DNA of 64,000 bases from Acinetobacter sichuanensis (GTDB lineage Bacteria; Pseudomonadota; Gammaproteobacteria; Pseudomonadales; Moraxellaceae): positions 1 through 64,000 of the forward strand of contig NZ_PYIX02000025.1 in the NCBI RefSeq assembly GCF_003024515.2. The letters are read 5' to 3'. Numbering within the stretch: position 1 is the stretch's first letter; each line of letters begins with the position of its first letter. The position numbers and the translations under genes were made by a program. Below the pieces are notes generated by a model. That model was given only the letters and a program-made list of their open reading frames with translations. It searched no databases and was not told the origin of the DNA. Shown here in pieces: positions 1 through 9,101 of this stretch.

Positions 1-149
1 GGGGGAAGGAAAGATAGTTTTAGTCTTACTTATATAAAAATAGTAAAGCATCTTCATGATACTTTGATATTTTTTAATATAAAGGTTTTAAGTAATTTCA
101 TATTTGATTATAATTAATTTAAATAAAATCTGTTTTTTAGATTATAGAG

Positions 150-971
150 ATGAGTATGATTGATATAAACCTTAAACAAACAGAACAGTTGAAAATGTTA
201 ATTAGTGATACATTTCAAGAGTTTTATTATCATTATAAAAGTAGTGGTATATATGCATTCGTTGTAGAGCTTAATAAAAATTTTGATATAGAATCATTTT
301 TAATTTCAACACAATCTAGTATTTTTGATCATACTGAAAATAAGCAACAATATCTTTTGGAAGATGATAAGTGGAATATAAATAAATGGAAATTTAAAAA
401 AGAAATTTATTATGATTTACAGTTTAATTCTTCTATAAATAATATTTATCAAAATAGTTTAATGAGTCAAATTTATGATACGGCTTTTTATGAACAAGAT
501 TTAGATGAAAAAAAAGAATGGATTATTACGGTTTTTCAACAAGCTATTGTATTTTTGATGAATGTCTATAATTTAAAAGAAGATTCTATCATTTTTCTAC
601 TTAAGTCTACTGTAGATAATCATTTATTAACTGAGCAAGCTGTTCATTTAAATCAAGCTTCTTCTTTATTATTTGAATGTATTGCGAATATTAAAATAGC
701 TGAAAGAAATGAAGTAATTCAGACCGCTAAATTATCACAATTAGATAAAGACTTATTGATTGATCTGGCTCAAGTCGTCAAAAATATAGAACCTTATGAT
801 TCTTTATCGGTTGCTTATCAAGCATATTTATTCACTTTAGAAGGTAGTTTTCAGGATTTAAGCCCTCACATTCAAAATTTAGTGAATCATATTGCAGCAC
901 TTGAAGGACAAGAATTTGCATTAGATCGCAAAGAAATTTTAGATCGAATTAATCAATTTTATCGTATATAA
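150..971 (+). CDS. DUF4303-like hypothetical protein
   Basis: A 273-residue soluble protein with no signal peptide or membrane segment. The N-terminal half has the look of DUF4303 proteins: an early YAFVVELNKNFD strand-like segment (about residues 36-47), then a W-rich stretch around KWNINKWKFKKE. The family assignment is tentative; DUF4303 members are often found among polymorphic-toxin immunity genes, but no toxin is visible here. The coding sequence is very AT-rich and uses AT-ending codons more heavily than the transketolase gene downstream, which hints at recent acquisition. AGAG at 146-149 is better spaced for a second in-frame ATG at 156, so the true start may be two codons later. Function unknown. 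Confidence 0.7.
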   Translation: MSMIDINLKQTEQLKMLISDTFQEFYYHYKSSGIYAFVVELNKNFDIESFLISTQSSIFDHTENKQQYLLEDDKWNINKWKFKKEIYYDLQFNSSINNIYQNSLMSQIYDTAFYEQDLDEKKEWIITVFQQAIVFLMNVYNLKEDSIIFLLKSTVDNHLLTEQAVHLNQASSLLFECIANIKIAERNEVIQTAKLSQLDKDLLIDLAQVVKNIEPYDSLSVAYQAYLFTLEGSFQDLSPHIQNLVNHIAALEGQEFALDRKEILDRINQFYRI

Positions 972-1295
972 CTTGATTTAATATCAAATTATTTTAATGT
1001 TATATTATTCAACTAAATACTTAATTTTATAAATGATTCATGATCAGCATTTTAATCTTTATTTTTGATATAAAGATATTCTAAGGCACTGAATTTTTTA
1101 TAGAACAAAGATCATAATTTTGTCATTTTAATGTTGTAATGTTCTTTTTGTTGGTGTTTTTTTGTTCTATTGCGTTGCGTTTTAATATTTATAGCTGAAC
1201 AGGCTTTACGCCCTTCATTTTTTTTACGACAATATACGGCAGTTTTGAATTTTTATTCATTCTCTTATTTTTTTATATTTATTGGACTTTGATCT
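972..1295. other. Intergenic region upstream of tkt
   Basis: This AT-rich stretch holds no credible gene. It must contain the transketolase promoter and 5' leader, but no convincing -35/-10 pair or clean terminator for the upstream gene stands out. Confidence 0.5.
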
Positions 1296-3284
1296 ATGAC
1301 AACCCCGCTGAATGAACGTCGTATTGCCAATGCAATTCGTGTACTCGCAATGGATGCTGTGCAAAAAGCAAACTCTGGACATCCAGGTGCGCCAATGGGG
1401 ATGGCGGATATCGCAGATGTGGTGTGGCGTGAGTTTTTAAATCACAACCCAACAAATCCACAATGGGCGAACCGTGACCGCTTTGTACTTTCAAATGGTC
1501 ATGGCTCAATGCTTCAATATGCATTATTACATTTGACAGGTTATGATCTTTCAATCGAAGATTTGAAAGCATTCCGCCAATTGCATTCAAAAACACCTGG
1601 TCACCCAGAGCTAGGTTATGCGCCTGGAATTGAAACCACGACAGGTCCTTTAGGTCAGGGTATTGCCAATGCGGTTGGCTTTGCGCTTGCTGAAAAAACG
1701 CTTGCTGCACAGTTCAACAAAGAAGACATTAAAGTTGTTGATCACTTCACTTATTGTTTCCTGGGTGATGGTTGCTTAATGGAAGGTATTTCCCATGAAG
1801 TATGTTCATTGGCAGGTACTTTAGGTTTAGGCAAACTCATTACTTATTATGATGACAATGGTATCTCAATTGATGGTGAAGTCGAAGGTTGGTTCTCTGA
1901 CGATACAGAGCAACGTTTCTTGGCTTATGGTTGGCAAGTGCTTCGTGTAGATGGTCATGACGCTGCCGCAATCCGTGCTGCAACTGTTGAAGCACAGGCA
2001 GAAACTGCAAAACCGACTTTGATTATCTGTAAAACCATTATTGGTTTAGGTTCACCAAACAAACAAGGTAAAGAAGATTGCCACGGTGCGCCACTCGGTA
2101 ATGATGAAATTGCATTAACTCGTGAAGCTTTAGGTTGGACAGAAGGTCCATTTGAAATTCCTGCTGATGTTTATACAGCTTGGGATGCTAAAGCCAAAGG
2201 CACTGCATCTGAATCTGCATGGGATGAAGTTTTTGCAGCTTATGCAGCAAAATACCCAACTGAAGCGGCTGAATTAAAACGTCGTTTAAATGGTGATTTA
2301 CCTGCGGACTTTGTTGCTCAAGCAGATGCTTATATCGCTGAAGTGAATGCAAAAGCTGAAACCATTGCTACACGTAAAGCAAGCCAAAATGCAATTCAAG
2401 CATTTGCTCCACAACTTCCTGAAATTTTGGGCGGTTCTGCTGACTTAGCAGGTTCTAACCTGACGCTTTGGAAAGGTGCTAAAGGCGTAGAGTCTGATGC
2501 AGCGGGTAACTATGTGCATTATGGTGTACGTGAGTTTGGTATGACAGCCATTGCCAATGGTGTAGCACTACATGGCGGTTTCATTCCTTATGTTGCGACA
2601 TTCCTGATGTTTATGGAATATGCACGTAATGCAGTACGTATGTCTGCATTGATGAAACAGCGTGTAATTCATGTCTATACACACGACTCAATCGGTTTAG
2701 GTGAAGATGGTCCTACACATCAGCCAATCGAACAAATTGCATCTTTACGCGGTACACCAAACTTAAACACTTGGCGTCCATGTGACACTGTAGAAGCTTC
2801 TATTTCATGGAAATCTGCATTGTTACGTAGCGAAGGTCCTACAGCACTTATTTTCTCTCGTCAAAACTTACCATTCCAAACCCGTACAGCAGAACAAATT
2901 GCTGATGTGGCTAAAGGTGGTTATGTGTTGGCGAAAGAAAAAGGTGAATTGAAAGCGATTATCATTGCAACAGGTTCAGAAGTTTCATTGGCAATGGAAG
3001 CATATGCACAACTTGAAGGTGTGCGTGTAGTGTCTATGCCATGTGCTGAAGAATTTGTGAAACAAGATGCGGCATACCGTGAAGCTGTTCTTCCTGCAAA
3101 CATTCGTGCACGTGTAGCAGTTGAAGCTGCGCATGTAGACTACTGGTGGAAATTTGTTGGCTTGGACGGTAAAGTGATCGGTATGACCACTTATGGTGAG
3201 TCTGCACCTGCTAAAGAATTATTCCAACACTTTGGTATTACCACTGAAGCCGTTGTAAATGCAGTTAAAGAATTAACAGCTTAA
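1296..3284 (+). CDS. tkt: Transketolase
   Basis: Thiamine-diphosphate enzyme of the non-oxidative pentose phosphate pathway that moves two-carbon ketol units between sugar phosphates in the cytoplasm. At 662 residues it has normal family length. The N-terminal [10 protein letters not shown] motif (catalytic-site His29), the diphosphate-binding GDGCLMEG (from Gly157) and the downstream [10 protein letters not shown] metal/ThDP segment are present, as are the central pyrimidine domain ([13 protein letters not shown]) and the [15 protein letters not shown] loop. GC content is clearly higher than in the preceding gene, as expected for a highly expressed core gene. It is followed directly by an intrinsic terminator and appears monocistronic. 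Identification is secure. Confidence 0.97.
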   Translation: MTTPLNERRIANAIRVLAMDAVQKANSGHPGAPMGMADIADVVWREFLNHNPTNPQWANRDRFVLSNGHGSMLQYALLHLTGYDLSIEDLKAFRQLHSKTPGHPELGYAPGIETTTGPLGQGIANAVGFALAEKTLAAQFNKEDIKVVDHFTYCFLGDGCLMEGISHEVCSLAGTLGLGKLITYYDDNGISIDGEVEGWFSDDTEQRFLAYGWQVLRVDGHDAAAIRAATVEAQAETAKPTLIICKTIIGLGSPNKQGKEDCHGAPLGNDEIALTREALGWTEGPFEIPADVYTAWDAKAKGTASESAWDEVFAAYAAKYPTEAAELKRRLNGDLPADFVAQADAYIAEVNAKAETIATRKASQNAIQAFAPQLPEILGGSADLAGSNLTLWKGAKGVESDAAGNYVHYGVREFGMTAIANGVALHGGFIPYVATFLMFMEYARNAVRMSALMKQRVIHVYTHDSIGLGEDGPTHQPIEQIASLRGTPNLNTWRPCDTVEASISWKSALLRSEGPTALIFSRQNLPFQTRTAEQIADVAKGGYVLAKEKGELKAIIIATGSEVSLAMEAYAQLEGVRVVSMPCAEEFVKQDAAYREAVLPANIRARVAVEAAHVDYWWKFVGLDGKVIGMTTYGESAPAKELFQHFGITTEAVVNAVKELTA

Positions 3285-3307
3285 TGTTTTAATTGAACTG
3301 TTTAAAG

Positions 3308-3330
3308 ACGCTCCAATAGGAGCGTTTTTT
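3308..3330 (+). terminator. Intrinsic terminator of tkt
   Basis: A perfect 7-bp stem ACGCTCC / GGAGCGT closes an AATA tetraloop and runs straight into a T6 tract. Confidence 0.9.
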
Positions 3331-3454
3331 ATTTTATAAATTGTTTGTAAATTGATCAGATTTTACTGGTAGTTTTTATTAAAAGGTATATAGTGTCCTG
3401 CGTCATTTCGTTTTCATGAGATATGGTGATCTAAATACCATAAGTGAGGAAAAT

Positions 3455-3670
3455 ATGAGTCTTTATGAACAAATTAGCGATGAAATTGTGCTAATGGATG
3501 CGGGTGAGCAAAAATGGATTGGTCAAGATTTACCGCTTGAATCAATGGTTGCTGTAGAATTGTTATTGCAAGATTTAGCAGATGACAAGCAAATCAAAAT
3601 CCGTCGCAAAAACCATGAAAAGCAAACAGGTTTAAAGCAAATCGATCGAATTTTGGTTGAAAAGTTGTAA
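3455..3670 (+). CDS. Small hypothetical protein, 71 aa
   Basis: A short, charged, cytosolic protein without recognised domain. The open frame extends upstream to 3416, but AGTGAGGA at 3443-3450 sits ideally before the ATG at 3455 (MSLYEQISDE), so that start is preferred. The N-terminal half is acidic and the C-terminal third is basic (IKIRRKNHEKQ), suggesting a small nucleic-acid- or protein-binding adaptor, but that is only a compositional guess. It has its own terminator and lies between tkt and a mechanosensitive channel. Function unknown. Confidence 0.75.
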   Translation: MSLYEQISDEIVLMDAGEQKWIGQDLPLESMVAVELLLQDLADDKQIKIRRKNHEKQTGLKQIDRILVEKL

Positions 3671-3688
3671 GTTGAAATTGGTAAATAT

Positions 3689-3717
3689 AAAGCTCCGAAA
3701 TGGGGCTTTAGTTTTTT
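3689..3717 (+). terminator. Intrinsic terminator
   Basis: Stem AAAGCTCC / GGGGCTTT (one G-T pair) with a GAAAT loop, followed after AG by T7; it ends the small gene upstream. Confidence 0.85.
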
Positions 3718-3773
3718 TCCGATATAGATTCGGAACAGTTTAAATTAAAATTTTTAAAATAGTATTTTAGAGA

Positions 3774-3908
3774 ATGAACGACTTAAATTGGTTTCTAAGC
3801 GTATTAGAAAGATTAAATTTAGATAAAAATAGCTGTAACTTCAAGGCACTAGAATTTTTATTTCATTTGAAAGATAAAGTTGCATATATCAATCCCTGTA
3901 TTTTTTAA
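3774..3908 (+). CDS. Possible 44-aa small ORF
   Basis: An ATG-initiated frame reads MNDLNWFLSVLERLNLDKN and continues to INPCIF. Its composition (amphipathic Leu-rich N-terminus, Cys residues at the end) is more protein-like than random for such AT-rich DNA, and a weak TTAGAGA lies just before the ATG. It could equally be a remnant or chance. No family recognised. Confidence 0.25.
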   Translation: MNDLNWFLSVLERLNLDKNSCNFKALEFLFHLKDKVAYINPCIF

Positions 3909-3970
3909 AATGAATCTCCATTGCACCCAAGCCGAGTGCAATGAAATATTCATCTTTAAGAGGAAAAATG

Positions 3971-5227
3971 TTAATCGTGATTTACAATATGATTTTGCTG
4001 AAATATGGCTTGTAGATCGGAGCCTGAAGGGGCTTGATAAATTTTCAAACCAAACTCAGGTAAGATTGCCATCAGATGATCAAAAATATCAGATTGAATC
4101 ATCTCGTAATCTCCCCAAATTGTGGTATTGGCAAAAGCGTAAATTTCCAATGGTAAACCTTCGCTGGTTGGTTGCATTTGTCTGACCATAACTGTTTGAG
4201 TTTGAGAAATACCCGAATGCTGCTTTAAATAAGCGGTAACATAAGCACGAAAAGTTCCTATATTCGTTAAGCGACGTTGGTTGAATGTTGCATCATTTAA
4301 AAACTGTTGATTAAACTCTTTTAATTCGCTCTGTTTTTCATCTAAATAGGTATTTAATAATAAAAAAGCATTTAGTTTTTTCTGCTCCTGCGCACTTAGG
4401 AAATGCACACTATTTTGATCTATAAAAATAGAGCGTTTAATACGCCTAGCACCTAACTGTTTCATTCCACGCCAATTTTTAAAAGTATCAGTGACGAGTT
4501 TGTTGGTTGGAATAGTGGTAAATGTTTTATCAAAATTTTGTACAGTAATCGTATGTAATGACATATCAATGACATCACCATCTGCATTGAGAGAAGGCAT
4601 TTCAATCCAATCGCCAATACGTACCATATCATAAGAAGAAATTTGTACCGATGCGACAACTGACAAAATCGTATTTTGAAAAACGAGCATAAGTACAGCC
4701 GCCATTGCACCAAAGCCTGCAAGTAAACTAAAGACATCTTTCTTTAAAAATGTACCTAAAATTAATAAACCGCAAACAATATAAATAATTAATTTAACAA
4801 GTTGTAAATAACCTTTGATGGGTTTATTACGTGATTTAGGAGTATTTTGATAAAATAAATTAAAAATACTGAGACATTCACTAATTGCTAATGCGATTGT
4901 CAGAAAAATAAATGCTTGAGAAAGCATTTGAATAACAGTAATAACTTTAACAGATAAATGAGGAACAGTTAGAATTCCATTAATAATAATAATCGCAGGA
5001 ACAATATTTGCGATACGGCGAATGACACTATGTTCTGATAGAATTTCACTATGAGCAAATTTTAATTTAGAAATCAGTTGACGAATACCTCGTACAACGA
5101 TTTGTTTCGCAATAAAATTAGCAAGTAATGCAAACAAGATCAGAATACTCAAGGATGTCAACATTTCTAACCAAGGATATTGATCTGACCAATCTTGGAT
5201 GTTTTGGATAAAAGTAAACTTTTCCAA
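3971..5227 (-). CDS. MscS-family mechanosensitive channel (YbdG-like)
   Basis: Inner-membrane channel of the small-conductance type that opens on membrane tension to relieve hypo-osmotic stress. At 418 residues it matches the E. coli YbdG subclass. Several hydrophobic helices occupy the N-terminal 200 residues; the pore helix is recognisable in the FSLLAGFGAMAAVLMLVFQ stretch, followed by the beta domain (VRIGDWIEMP) and the subclass signature TIPTNKLVTDTFKNWRGM. The soluble C-terminal alpha/beta region is complete. It stands alone, converging on the small genes downstream of tkt. No regulatory signal was recognised. Family assignment is firm; the YbdG subclass is likely. Confidence 0.9.
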   Translation of the reverse strand: MEKFTFIQNIQDWSDQYPWLEMLTSLSILILFALLANFIAKQIVVRGIRQLISKLKFAHSEILSEHSVIRRIANIVPAIIIINGILTVPHLSVKVITVIQMLSQAFIFLTIALAISECLSIFNLFYQNTPKSRNKPIKGYLQLVKLIIYIVCGLLILGTFLKKDVFSLLAGFGAMAAVLMLVFQNTILSVVASVQISSYDMVRIGDWIEMPSLNADGDVIDMSLHTITVQNFDKTFTTIPTNKLVTDTFKNWRGMKQLGARRIKRSIFIDQNSVHFLSAQEQKKLNAFLLLNTYLDEKQSELKEFNQQFLNDATFNQRRLTNIGTFRAYVTAYLKQHSGISQTQTVMVRQMQPTSEGLPLEIYAFANTTIWGDYEMIQSDIFDHLMAILPEFGLKIYQAPSGSDLQAIFQQNHIVNHD

Positions 5228-5439
5228 AATTAAAACCTCTATTAAATTGCGAGTGAAATATTCTATTGATTTATAATGACAATATGTTTTTGGGTAACGA
5301 TTTAGCTACATTTAAGATAAAGTTTTTCACCACAAACAAACGATTTATATTGTTGATGATTATTTTTTTATTTTATTTAGCCTAAAAATTTTTAATTTAA
5401 ATCATGCAATATATAAGCTTGGAAAAATAGAATAAAGAT

Positions 5440-5456
5440 TTATACCTACAGTATCT
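5440..5456. promoter_or_regulatory. Degenerate palindrome upstream of iclR-type gene
   Basis: TTATAC-CTACA-GTATCT matches the half-sites of the perfect palindrome in front of the divergent operon's permease (TGATAC-N5-GTATCA) at 10 of 12 positions with identical 5-bp spacing. It lies about 50 bp before the regulator's start codon, a position suited to autoregulation. This is inferred from the match, not from any experiment. Confidence 0.45.
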
Positions 5457-5503
5457 TATGTTAACTTAAACTGAATTGATTTATGTTTTAATGAAATGAA
5501 AAA

Positions 5504-6256
5504 ATGAATAAAAAAGGTTCTTCTATTACCAGAGTGCTTGATATTCTTGAAGCAATTTCGACTGCGAAACATCCACCTACGCCTTTAGACTTAGCGGTTG
5601 AATTGGATATTCCTAAACCGAGTATTCATCGTTTATTACAAACCTTAGAAAGCCAAGGTTTTGTGAAATATGATGCTTATGGCGGCTATGTGATTGGTGA
5701 TCGCACTTATAAATTGCTGATCAGCTCATGGGAGCAAGAACCACGTAAAATGGAACGCATGGCAATTTTACAGAAACTTTCTGATCAAATTGGAGAAACA
5801 TGCGGTATTGCAATTTTAAATGATAACCAAATGCTTTATACCGACCGAGTACAAACCAATTGGCCCTTACAAGTTTATTTACCTGTAGGTTCAACTGTGC
5901 CGTTATGGTGTACTTCAAGTGGTAAACTATTTTTAAGTTTTTTAGCTGTTGAGCGACAAAAGAAAATTTTAGAACTTTTGCCGATTTGCTCACTTACAAA
6001 AAATACCATTGTTGAGTCTCATTTACTCGCACAAAATTTAAAACAAATTTTTGAGCAGCAATTGGGAACAGATGATGAGGAATTTATTGCAGGAATGGTG
6101 GCTTGTTCAGTGCCTATTTTAAAAGATGATGCAATTATTGCCTGTTTGTATACGCATGCGCCGACTATACGTAAATCACTACAGGATTTATTAAACTTCG
6201 AACCTTTATTGCGTCAAGCAGCACAGGATTTGGAGCAATTGATCAACATCAAATAA
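5504..6256 (+). CDS. IclR-family transcriptional regulator
   Basis: A 250-residue cytoplasmic DNA-binding regulator. The N-terminal winged helix-turn-helix spans about residues 5-65 (RVLDILEAIS, then PTPLDLAVELDIPKPSIHRL as the recognition helix region) and the C-terminal effector-binding domain contains the usual family landmarks (GETCGIAILNDNQMLYTDRV; VPLWCTSSGKLFLSFL). Length is typical. It is convergent with a three-gene operon encoding permease, alcohol dehydrogenase and semialdehyde dehydrogenase, and shares a bidirectional terminator with it. A perfect palindrome at the operon promoter and a degenerate copy at its own promoter suggest it controls both. The effector is probably the hydroxy acid that the operon degrades; identity unknown. 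Confidence 0.92.
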   Translation: MNKKGSSITRVLDILEAISTAKHPPTPLDLAVELDIPKPSIHRLLQTLESQGFVKYDAYGGYVIGDRTYKLLISSWEQEPRKMERMAILQKLSDQIGETCGIAILNDNQMLYTDRVQTNWPLQVYLPVGSTVPLWCTSSGKLFLSFLAVERQKKILELLPICSLTKNTIVESHLLAQNLKQIFEQQLGTDDEEFIAGMVACSVPILKDDAIIACLYTHAPTIRKSLQDLLNFEPLLRQAAQDLEQLINIK

Positions 6257-6276
6257 ACTATCAGATTTAACAAGAA

Positions 6277-6304
6277 AAACCGCAATGGTTATTGCGGTTT
6301 TTTT
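6277..6304. terminator. Bidirectional intrinsic terminator
   Basis: A perfect 10-bp stem AAACCGCAAT / ATTGCGGTTT with GGTT loop and T tracts on both strands separates the convergent regulator and semialdehyde dehydrogenase genes. Confidence 0.9.
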
Positions 6305-6324
6305 CATCGTAAAAGAGATTAAAT

Positions 6325-7821
6325 TTAGTTTAAAGTTGGCATGGCAAATTGTGCACCTTCACGGACATTTGCTGTTGGCCAACGCTGAGTAATGGTTTTG
6401 CGGCGTGTATAAAAACGTGCACCATCTGGACCATACGCAGATAAATCACCAAATAATGAACGTTTCCAACCGCCAAAACTATGATAAGCCACTGGCACTG
6501 GTAGTGGAATGTTAATACCAACCATACCTACTTTGATATGATCGCTAAAATAGCGTGCTGCTTCACCATCACGGGTATAAATACAGGTGCCATTACCATA
6601 TTCATGCGCATTGATTAAATCCATTGCCTCTTGCATGCTATTTACACGTACCACTTGTAATACAGGACCAAAAATTTCTTCTTTATAGCTGGTCATTTCA
6701 GGTTGAACTTGATCAATGAGTGTTGCACCCACATAAAAACCATTTTCATAGCCAGCAGGAGCAGCTTTTCGACCATCAACGACAATCTTGGCACCTTGCT
6801 GTTCTGCACTATCAATATAACCAACGACTTTGGTTTTATGTTGTGCTGTAATGACTGCACCAAAATCATTATTTTTATCTGAAAAATGCCCATATTTCAG
6901 GGATTGCATTGCTTCAGATAATTTTTCAATCATTTCATCAGCGATTTGATCACCGACAGCAACAGCGACAGAGAGCGCCATACAGCGTTCACCTGATGAG
7001 CCAAAGGCAGCACCAAGAAGTGAGCTAACAACGTTATCTAAATCTGCATCTGGCATGACAATGGCATGATTTTTTGCCCCGCCCAAAGCTTGGCAACGCT
7101 TACCTTGGGCAGTTGCTGTACTATAAATATATTCAGCAATTGGCGTTGAACCAACAAAGCTGACAGCTTCGATACGTGGGTCATGGAGTAAAGTATCAAC
7201 AGCTTCTTTATCGCCATTCACAACATTTAATACACCATCGGGTAAGCCTGCTTCTTTTAAAAGTTGTGCAATAAATAAGGTTGATGAAGGATCACGTTCT
7301 GAAGGTTTTAACACAAAAGTATTGCCACAGACGATTGCCATAGGGAACATCCAGAGAGGCACCATCACAGGGAAATTAAATGGCGTAATTCCTGCAACGA
7401 CACCGAGTGGTTGGAATTCACTCCAAGAATCAATAGAAGGTCCAACATTTTTACTAAATTCGCCTTTTAAAAACTCGGGTGCACCACAAGCATATTCGAC
7501 ATTTTCAATGCCTCGTTGTAATTCACCTGCGGCATCATGCACAATTTTACCGTGTTCTTCACCTATGAGCTGGCAAATTTTATCAGCATTTTTTTCAAGT
7601 AATTCTTTGAATTTAAACATAACACGTGCACGTTTAATGACGGGTGTATTACGCCATTCAGGAAAAGCAGCTTCTGCGGCAGCAATCGCTTGTTCAACCG
7701 TGACTTTACTTGCAATTGCAACTTCTTTGCCCTGTATCCCTTCTGATGGATGATAAACTGCTTGAGTGCGTGTATGGTCGTAATTGATAGCACCATTGAT
7801 AAAATGTCCGATCATATCCAT
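6325..7821 (-). CDS. mmsA: CoA-acylating (methyl)malonate-semialdehyde dehydrogenase
   Basis: ALDH-superfamily enzyme that oxidises malonate semialdehyde or methylmalonate semialdehyde to acetyl- or propionyl-CoA with release of CO2, using NAD and CoA. The 498 residues show the ITPFNFP segment with Asn149, the nucleotide-binding FVGSTPIAEYI and the catalytic FGSSGERCMA with Cys280. AGAGGAAA lies seven bases before the chosen ATG. It is the last gene of the permease / iron alcohol dehydrogenase operon; no mmsB, enoyl-CoA hydratase or other valine-degradation gene accompanies it, so here it more likely serves a 3-hydroxypropionate-like substrate than valine catabolism. The enzyme class is secure, the in vivo substrate is inference. 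Confidence 0.92.
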   Translation of the reverse strand: MDMIGHFINGAINYDHTRTQAVYHPSEGIQGKEVAIASKVTVEQAIAAAEAAFPEWRNTPVIKRARVMFKFKELLEKNADKICQLIGEEHGKIVHDAAGELQRGIENVEYACGAPEFLKGEFSKNVGPSIDSWSEFQPLGVVAGITPFNFPVMVPLWMFPMAIVCGNTFVLKPSERDPSSTLFIAQLLKEAGLPDGVLNVVNGDKEAVDTLLHDPRIEAVSFVGSTPIAEYIYSTATAQGKRCQALGGAKNHAIVMPDADLDNVVSSLLGAAFGSSGERCMALSVAVAVGDQIADEMIEKLSEAMQSLKYGHFSDKNNDFGAVITAQHKTKVVGYIDSAEQQGAKIVVDGRKAAPAGYENGFYVGATLIDQVQPEMTSYKEEIFGPVLQVVRVNSMQEAMDLINAHEYGNGTCIYTRDGEAARYFSDHIKVGMVGINIPLPVPVAYHSFGGWKRSLFGDLSAYGPDGARFYTRRKTITQRWPTANVREGAQFAMPTLN

Positions 7822-7902
7822 GATAAATTTCCTCTGAAAAAACTGTTAAATCATTGAGTTGTTATAAAAGTGTGGTGTATTTAATGCATTTAAAAAGTTT
7901 AG

Positions 7903-9063
7903 TTATGACCAAAGTTGTTGGTATAACTGCACCATTTCACTGACGCTTGGAACACGTGGATTGTTGTTTGGAGAACCTGAAGCTAAAGCTTGTTCAGCCA
8001 TTGTTTGCACAACTTGATCAAAATCAGCTTTTTGTACACCAAACTCAGCCAATGTGGGAACTTGCAAATCGCGATTAATTTCGATTAAAGCTTGAACCAA
8101 TTTTTCATTAGCACTGTCATGTGAGTCATCAATATGCGCAACACCCATTGCTTTAGCACAATCTGCATAACGTTCAGGCGCTGCTTGAATTGAATAAGCT
8201 GTAATACTCGGTAAAAGCATAGCGTTTGAAAGCCCGTGTGGAACGTGGAAAAACGCGCCAATTGGACGACTCATCCCATGTACCAACGCTACAGAAGCAT
8301 TGGAAAATGCAATGCCTGCAAGGGTAGAGCCAAGCATCATTTTTTCACGAACTTGCTCATTATCAGGTTGGTGATACGCTTTTTGTAAATTTGCAGCGAT
8401 GAGCTTCATCGCTGCAAGTGCTTGGGCATCACTATATAAGCTGGCTTTTTTGCTCACATAAGCTTCAATCGCATGTGTTAAAGCATCTATACCGGTATCT
8501 GCCGTAGTACGTGCAGGCAATGACATGGTCAGCTCATAGTCCACAATGGCTGCGACAGGTAAAAATCCAATTCCTGCGCACAGCATTTTTTCACTTGTGG
8601 CATCATCAGTAATAATGGTGAAACGAGTGCATTCAGACCCTGTACCTGCTGTCGTTGGTATGGCAATGATCGGTAAACCTGTTTCATTGACTTGGCGTGG
8701 AAATTTATAGTCACGAATATTGCCACCAAATTTTCCTAAGATACTGATCGCTTTTGCACTATCAATCGGACTACCGCCACCAACAGCAATAATGGCATCA
8801 TATTGATGTGTTTTGACATGTTCAACGCCTGCTTCAATAGAACTCGAAGTCGGTTCTGGAATGGTTTGGTCAAAGTAATCAGAATCAATACCAGCATTAT
8901 TCAAAATCTCTTGAATTTTAGTGATATAACCTAAAGACACCATCACTTTATCAGTAATAATTAAGGGCTTTTTACAACCTAGTGCAGCCAGAATATCAGG
9001 CAGTTTGCTGCGTGAATTTTTACCAATTTCCATCATACGAGGGAGTTGAATACTATGTGACAT
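7903..9063 (-). CDS. Iron-containing alcohol dehydrogenase
   Basis: Group III, Fe-dependent NAD(P) alcohol dehydrogenase, 386 residues as usual. The nucleotide-binding GGGSPIDSAKA begins near residue 95, followed by TTAGTGSE. The four metal ligands fall at the standard positions: Asp193 and His197 (DTGIDALTHAIEAY), His262 (ALVHGMSRP) and His276 (FHVPHGLSNA). Being the middle gene between a GntP-type permease and a CoA-acylating semialdehyde dehydrogenase, it probably oxidises an imported hydroxy acid (for example 3-hydroxypropionate or a 4-hydroxybutyrate-like compound) to the semialdehyde used by the next enzyme. Substrate specificity cannot be read from the sequence. Confidence 0.92.
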   Translation of the reverse strand: MSHSIQLPRMMEIGKNSRSKLPDILAALGCKKPLIITDKVMVSLGYITKIQEILNNAGIDSDYFDQTIPEPTSSSIEAGVEHVKTHQYDAIIAVGGGSPIDSAKAISILGKFGGNIRDYKFPRQVNETGLPIIAIPTTAGTGSECTRFTIITDDATSEKMLCAGIGFLPVAAIVDYELTMSLPARTTADTGIDALTHAIEAYVSKKASLYSDAQALAAMKLIAANLQKAYHQPDNEQVREKMMLGSTLAGIAFSNASVALVHGMSRPIGAFFHVPHGLSNAMLLPSITAYSIQAAPERYADCAKAMGVAHIDDSHDSANEKLVQALIEINRDLQVPTLAEFGVQKADFDQVVQTMAEQALASGSPNNNPRVPSVSEMVQLYQQLWS

Positions 9064-9101
9064 AAAATTTCCTTGTCATTTATCATTTTTAAATTATTGA
9101 G

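Noticed and set aside
1294..1710. 138-aa minus-strand frame within tkt
   Set aside because: Covers the conserved ThDP domain of transketolase in antisense; coding signal belongs to tkt.
3880..4185. 101-aa plus-strand frame
   Set aside because: Mostly antisense to the C-terminal part of the MscS-type channel and lacks a ribosome-binding site.
7322..7753. 143-aa frame on the plus strand inside the semialdehyde dehydrogenase gene
   Set aside because: Antisense to a gene with all ALDH motifs; no ribosome-binding site or domain.
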